DNA of 64,000 nt from Aphrophora alni (Eukaryota > Arthropoda > Insecta > Hemiptera > Aphrophoridae), in the NCBI GenBank assembly GCA_963513935.1, contig OY740774.1, forward strand, positions 81,430,890-81,494,889, read 5' to 3'. The notes under the pieces were generated by a model. That model was not told where the DNA came from. It worked only from the letters and a program-made list of their open reading frames with translations, and did no database searches. The position numbers and the translations under genes were made by a program. This document shows positions 60,601 to 64,000 of this stretch, in pieces (position 1 is the first letter of the stretch; the number at the start of each line of letters is the position of its first letter).

Positions 60601-62317
60601 CCGTATTTGCTCGCGTATGATGCACACCTTTTTTAAAAAAATCTTAAGCGAAATTCGTAGGTGCGTGTCACACGCGGAGATTTCCAAATGGAGATAAAGT
60701 ACTGTATGTGGTTGGATTGTGCTATAGTCAAAATTGCTAAATACTATCCGGTGGTAAGCTATTTCTGTTTGTGTCATTTCCGGTCGCCGTAATGTTTGTT
60801 TAAACAAACCCAATCAACAAGTAGTGGTGAGTCACATCTGGTGTTGGGCTTCTCAAGAAAGGTGTCTGTTCATTTCGTCATTCTTCGGTTATTTCCGTAT
60901 GTATAGACATCGTTGGTGTACACTGTAAGACCAGTTTTGTAGCCCAGTCAATCGTGCACGTGTTCTGTTTAGACAGTTTGGTGAGTGAATGAGTAAGTGA
61001 AAATGATTTCTGTAAAGCGTTTGCGTTCATTTACTGCTGGTGAAAAATTAAAAGTTATTATTGAAGCAGAAGAGATTGATAATCGTGAAGCGGGCCGTAA
61101 GTATGGATTTACAGAATCCTGTGTAAGAGATTGGAGGAAGAAAAAAGAGAAGCTTAAAGATTCCAATAAAAATAGAAGAGCATTTCGCGGAGGAAAACCA
61201 AAGTTTCTACAAGTAGAAGAACAGCTATTGTCCTACATTCAAGATAGACGTCAAGAAGGGTTGGCTATATCGACAGAGATGGCAACTTTAAAGGCGAAAC
61301 AAATAGCAAAAGATTATCATATTTTGGATGCAGATTTCAAACTAAGCAGAGGCTGGTTACATCGTTTTATGAAGAGGCATGGGTTATCCATCAGAAAACG
61401 AATGTCTATTTGCCAACGTTTGCCGGACACATATGAAGAAAAATTAGTAGCCTTTCAGAGACATGTAATTCGATTCCGACAGGAAAACAATTTTCTGTTG
61501 GGGCAAATTGGGAATGCTGATCAAACCCCAATTAACTTCGACATGCCGCAGACTCCACAATTAATGCAGTAGGAGATAAAACTGTATGCGTTTGCACTTG
61601 TGGTTACGGAAAACAGCGATGTACTGTCATGCTGACAGTACTGGCAAATGGGAAAAAATGGCCATGTTATATTTAAAAGAAAAACACTTCCGAAAGGTGA
61701 AAAATTCCCATCTGGGGTAATTGTGAGATGTCAGGACAAAGGGCGGATGGACAATGATATGGTATTAGACTGAATAAAATCTGTGTGGGAATGTCGTTCC
61801 GGTGCTCTTTTAAAATTAAAAAAACATTTTAGTGTTGGACAGTTTCCATGGACACTTAACAGATAATGTGAAGAAAAGGTTCCAAGAAGGTAAAACAGAA
61901 CAAGTTTGTTAGTTGTTCCTGGTGGAATGACATCCGTACTCCAGCCACTCGATGTTTGCATTAATCGGCACTTCAAAGCTTGTTCTTCCGCATTGCATGA
62001 ATTTTGTAATGATTCACGAGCAGTGGAAGTTTCCGCACGGCTGAGTTAATTGACACGCCCTACCCTGTGTTTTACTTAATTGCAGTCTAGTACTGTATTA
62101 TGTACATTACAGTAACAGTAACAGTACCATTAGTTAATGTATCAGAATGTAACAAGTGTTGGGTATCGGCATGGGCCGGTAGCGAATGCATGTGCGGCTT
62201 ATCACCGCTCGTATCAGCCCCGCGGCCGACTTATCTCCGACTTCGGGAAATCCAAATTTTTTAGAATCTGGACCGGCCGTCCGCCACAATAGTCCGGATT
62301 TATGAGAGTCTACTGTA
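60601..62317 (+). mobile_element. Tigger/pogo-type element, decayed
   Basis: A CENP-B/Tigger transposase pseudogene lies between a left end-like TA|CCGTATTTGCTCGCGTATGA (60601) and a right Tigger end ...TCCGGATTTATGAGAGTCTACTG then TA (62317). The two ends are not the same inverted repeat (the right reads CAGTAGACTCTCATAAATCC inverted), so two elements may be joined. Confidence 0.55.
60997..62050 (+). pseudogene. Tigger (POGK-like) transposase pseudogene
   Basis: The 191-codon open part begins MKMISVKRLRSFTAGEKLKV with an N-terminal helix-turn-helix (NREAGRKYGFTESCVRDWRK), then RRAFRGGKPKF, the CENP-B-type second domain (VEEQLLSYIQDRRQEGLAIS; SRGWLHRFMKRHGLSIRKR) and the start of DDE_1 (NADQTPINFDMP, with the first catalytic Asp in NADQ). 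After a stop it continues in other frames: TVCVCTCGYGKQRCTVMLTV, LANGKKWPC and LVVPGGMTSVLQPLDVCINR. The second and third acidic residues are not recoverable. Confidence 0.85.
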
Positions 62318-63170
62318 TAATTGAAAACAGAACAATTACAAAAAAATCTATTACTATTATTATTAACTTTCAAAATATACTTAAAACTACATTGAAATAA
62401 AAACACACAAGAAATTCAATTATTCATACACAAATACAAATTCAATCAAAGACAAATTAAAACGTATATAACATAAATAGCAAGTTTATTTTATTTATTT
62501 CAATTAAAAAATAAAATAGATTTATTAGGTAGAAATTTATTTAAATCTTTATCAATTATTGTTTACTCTTATGTTCTAATAATAAACAAGTACAAATTAA
62601 AACTAAAATTCTAAGTATAATTTCAATATTAACTTAACATCCTATTCAATTGACCCTAAGTAGCAGATATTTAAGAATATAAAAATTAATAAAAAATATT
62701 TTAAAACTTTCCCAATTTTTATTTTCTCCAATCTCAACGAAGTAATCTCGGTTCTACCAAATTGTTACTTTCCCTCTAATTTTCTCTATTTCTTCCCTTT
62801 TTGCTTTTAATGTTTTTTCCCGTTGTTTTGATTAGTTTTCAACCCATTCTTCACAGTAGGATGATGTACTAAAGCTTCCTTCATCTATTTGTCGATCTAT
62901 CTTCTCCAAACTATTTCTTAATTACCCCTTTTTATTTGTTTATTATTTTGGTCTGCCTTGTAAGCTGTTGGCAGAACTTTCCCCTCCTAATTGCATAGTG
63001 GGGACGTGTGATCAATCTTGTTTCATGTTCGTACCTGTCACTCAAGGTTTTTAAACAATTTATTTCTAATTCGCCATAACTCTTTTTTGGTTGCAAATTT
63101 GGAAATTCTGAAGCCATCCTTTTCTTCCTCTTGCTTTGTAGGTTACAGAATAGCTTTCGGCGCAGAACCA
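62318..63170. other. AT-rich sequence, nothing recognised
   Basis: No coding stretch or repeat family identified. The upstream NAT10 exon should be further right. Confidence 0.5.
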
Positions 63171-63179
63171 GGTAAAACT

Positions 63180-63690
63180 CAGTTGGATATCACGTCACAG
63201 AGGATACGAAGGAAATGAAAAGGCAAACAAACTGGCAAAAAATGGGACCCAGAGATCCTTCATTGGCCCAGAACCTGTATGCAGAATAACTAAAGCCATA
63301 GCAAAAGATAGCAAAAACAATGAATTGAGAAATGATGGACAAAATACTTCAAGGGAAAACTTTACGAATTATTGGTCCAAACAGATCTGAAACTCTCTAA
63401 ATTCATCACTGCACAAAGTAAACAAAATCTGAGGAAATCTTAAGATTCGTTTCAGGTCATGGTGCTTTCAAAAAGCATCTTAACATCATGGGATTATTTC
63501 AAGGAAACTTTTAAATCCATGTTGAGTAATCAACACCTTGAAACTGCAGAACATATACTTCGAAAATGTGAAGCATTAGGATGTAGAAAACAACCAATCT
63601 TCAGTCTAGATGAGACCTTTGAAGCAATAAGAAACCTAGCTAGGAAAATCCTGACCCGAACCAAGTTATCCTGACCTAGTTAGCTTATAG
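63180..63690 (+). pseudogene. Non-LTR retrotransposon RNase H and C-terminal tail
   Basis: One frame reads SWISRHRGYEGNEKANKLAK, NGTQRSFIGPEPVCRITKAI, matching the end of RNase H (V-P-G-H-x-G-I-x-G-N-E-x-A-D-x-L-A-R-x-G). Then FRSWCF / VSGHGAFKKHLNIMGL and HLETAEHILRKCEALGCRKQ follow in other frames, the H-x-x-L-x-x-x-G-L and ET-A-E-H-I-L-x-x-C tail of Jockey-type elements. Frameshifted; related to the 39.8- and 41.7-kb fragments by class. Confidence 0.7.
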
Positions 63691-64000
63691 TTATAAGCTA
63701 GTTAGGAACTTAGGAAGTACACAAGAAGTCTTAAAGGTTGAAGTGTCAAGGGGGTAAAACCAGCTTCTTTATAATATATTTTTTTTAATGTAATACAACT
63801 TTAAATGCTTATAAAAATTCAGAGGGCATAACACATTGCGTGACTGGGGATTGACGAGTAGCATCTTTTGCATTTCCAGTTATTCCTCAATGTTCACATA
63901 CCCAGCAAAATGATATCCCAACACCCCATAGCTGAAGCCTGTGTATCGAAAACAGAATGTCTGCAAGCTAAGGGTTTCCTAGAATATATATCATGGATAA

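Overview
This is an AT-rich animal nuclear genome window, most likely from an insect. There are no operons, and the coding signal is short exons with GT/AG splice sites. The mobile elements are types common in arthropods: piggyBac, Tigger/pogo, Tc1, Mutator-like, Helitron, Penelope, gypsy and non-LTR. The species cannot be named from this sequence.

Two host genes lie in tandem on the minus strand. The right gene is the 3' part of NAT10 (RNA cytidine acetyltransferase; yeast Kre33). Eight phase-compatible exons run from 60562 down to the stop at 31739; the N-terminal helicase half lies beyond the right edge. The left gene is an ILRUN homologue (UBA-like domain plus NBR1-type FW domain). Its start codon is at 29105, four confident exons reach 9828, and a phase-compatible terminal exon is proposed at 472-516. 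The roughly 2.6 kb between the two genes (29106-31738) should hold the ILRUN promoter.

Almost everything else is intron filled with decayed transposons. ILRUN introns contain a TATA-flanked terminal-inverted-repeat (TIR) element at 701-4466 with a TTAA-flanked element nested in it, piggyBac remnants (11.2-12.7 kb), a TTAA-flanked piggyBac-type element with an array of palindromes in its end (13857-15024), a 75-bp minisatellite broken by a Tigger end (18124-18434), a Mutator-like transposase fragment (19.5-20.4 kb), a Penelope-like inverted repeat (22.9-23.1 kb) and a 722-bp Tigger MITE (23520-24241). NAT10 introns contain a broken autonomous Helitron (about 31877-39086), non-LTR pieces, a 455-bp MITE with an exact 8-bp duplication (42343-42797), a gypsy-type LTR and pol remnant apparently split by a Penelope-like element with about 255-bp inverted terminal repeats carrying hammerhead-like motifs (44417-46014), TTAA-family relatives, piggyBac and Tc1 pseudogenes, and a retroelement leader with two primer-binding-site-like repeats (58.6 kb). 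A Tigger pseudogene (60.6-62.3 kb) and a non-LTR tail (63.2-63.7 kb) lie to the right.

Points of most interest are the hammerhead-like folds in inverted repeats at three loci, transposon ends lying 10-40 nt from functional splice sites in both host genes, a four-copy SINE-like family, and the palindrome array in a piggyBac end. No new multi-gene system was found. All alignments were made by eye, so repeat borders are approximate unless a target duplication is stated.
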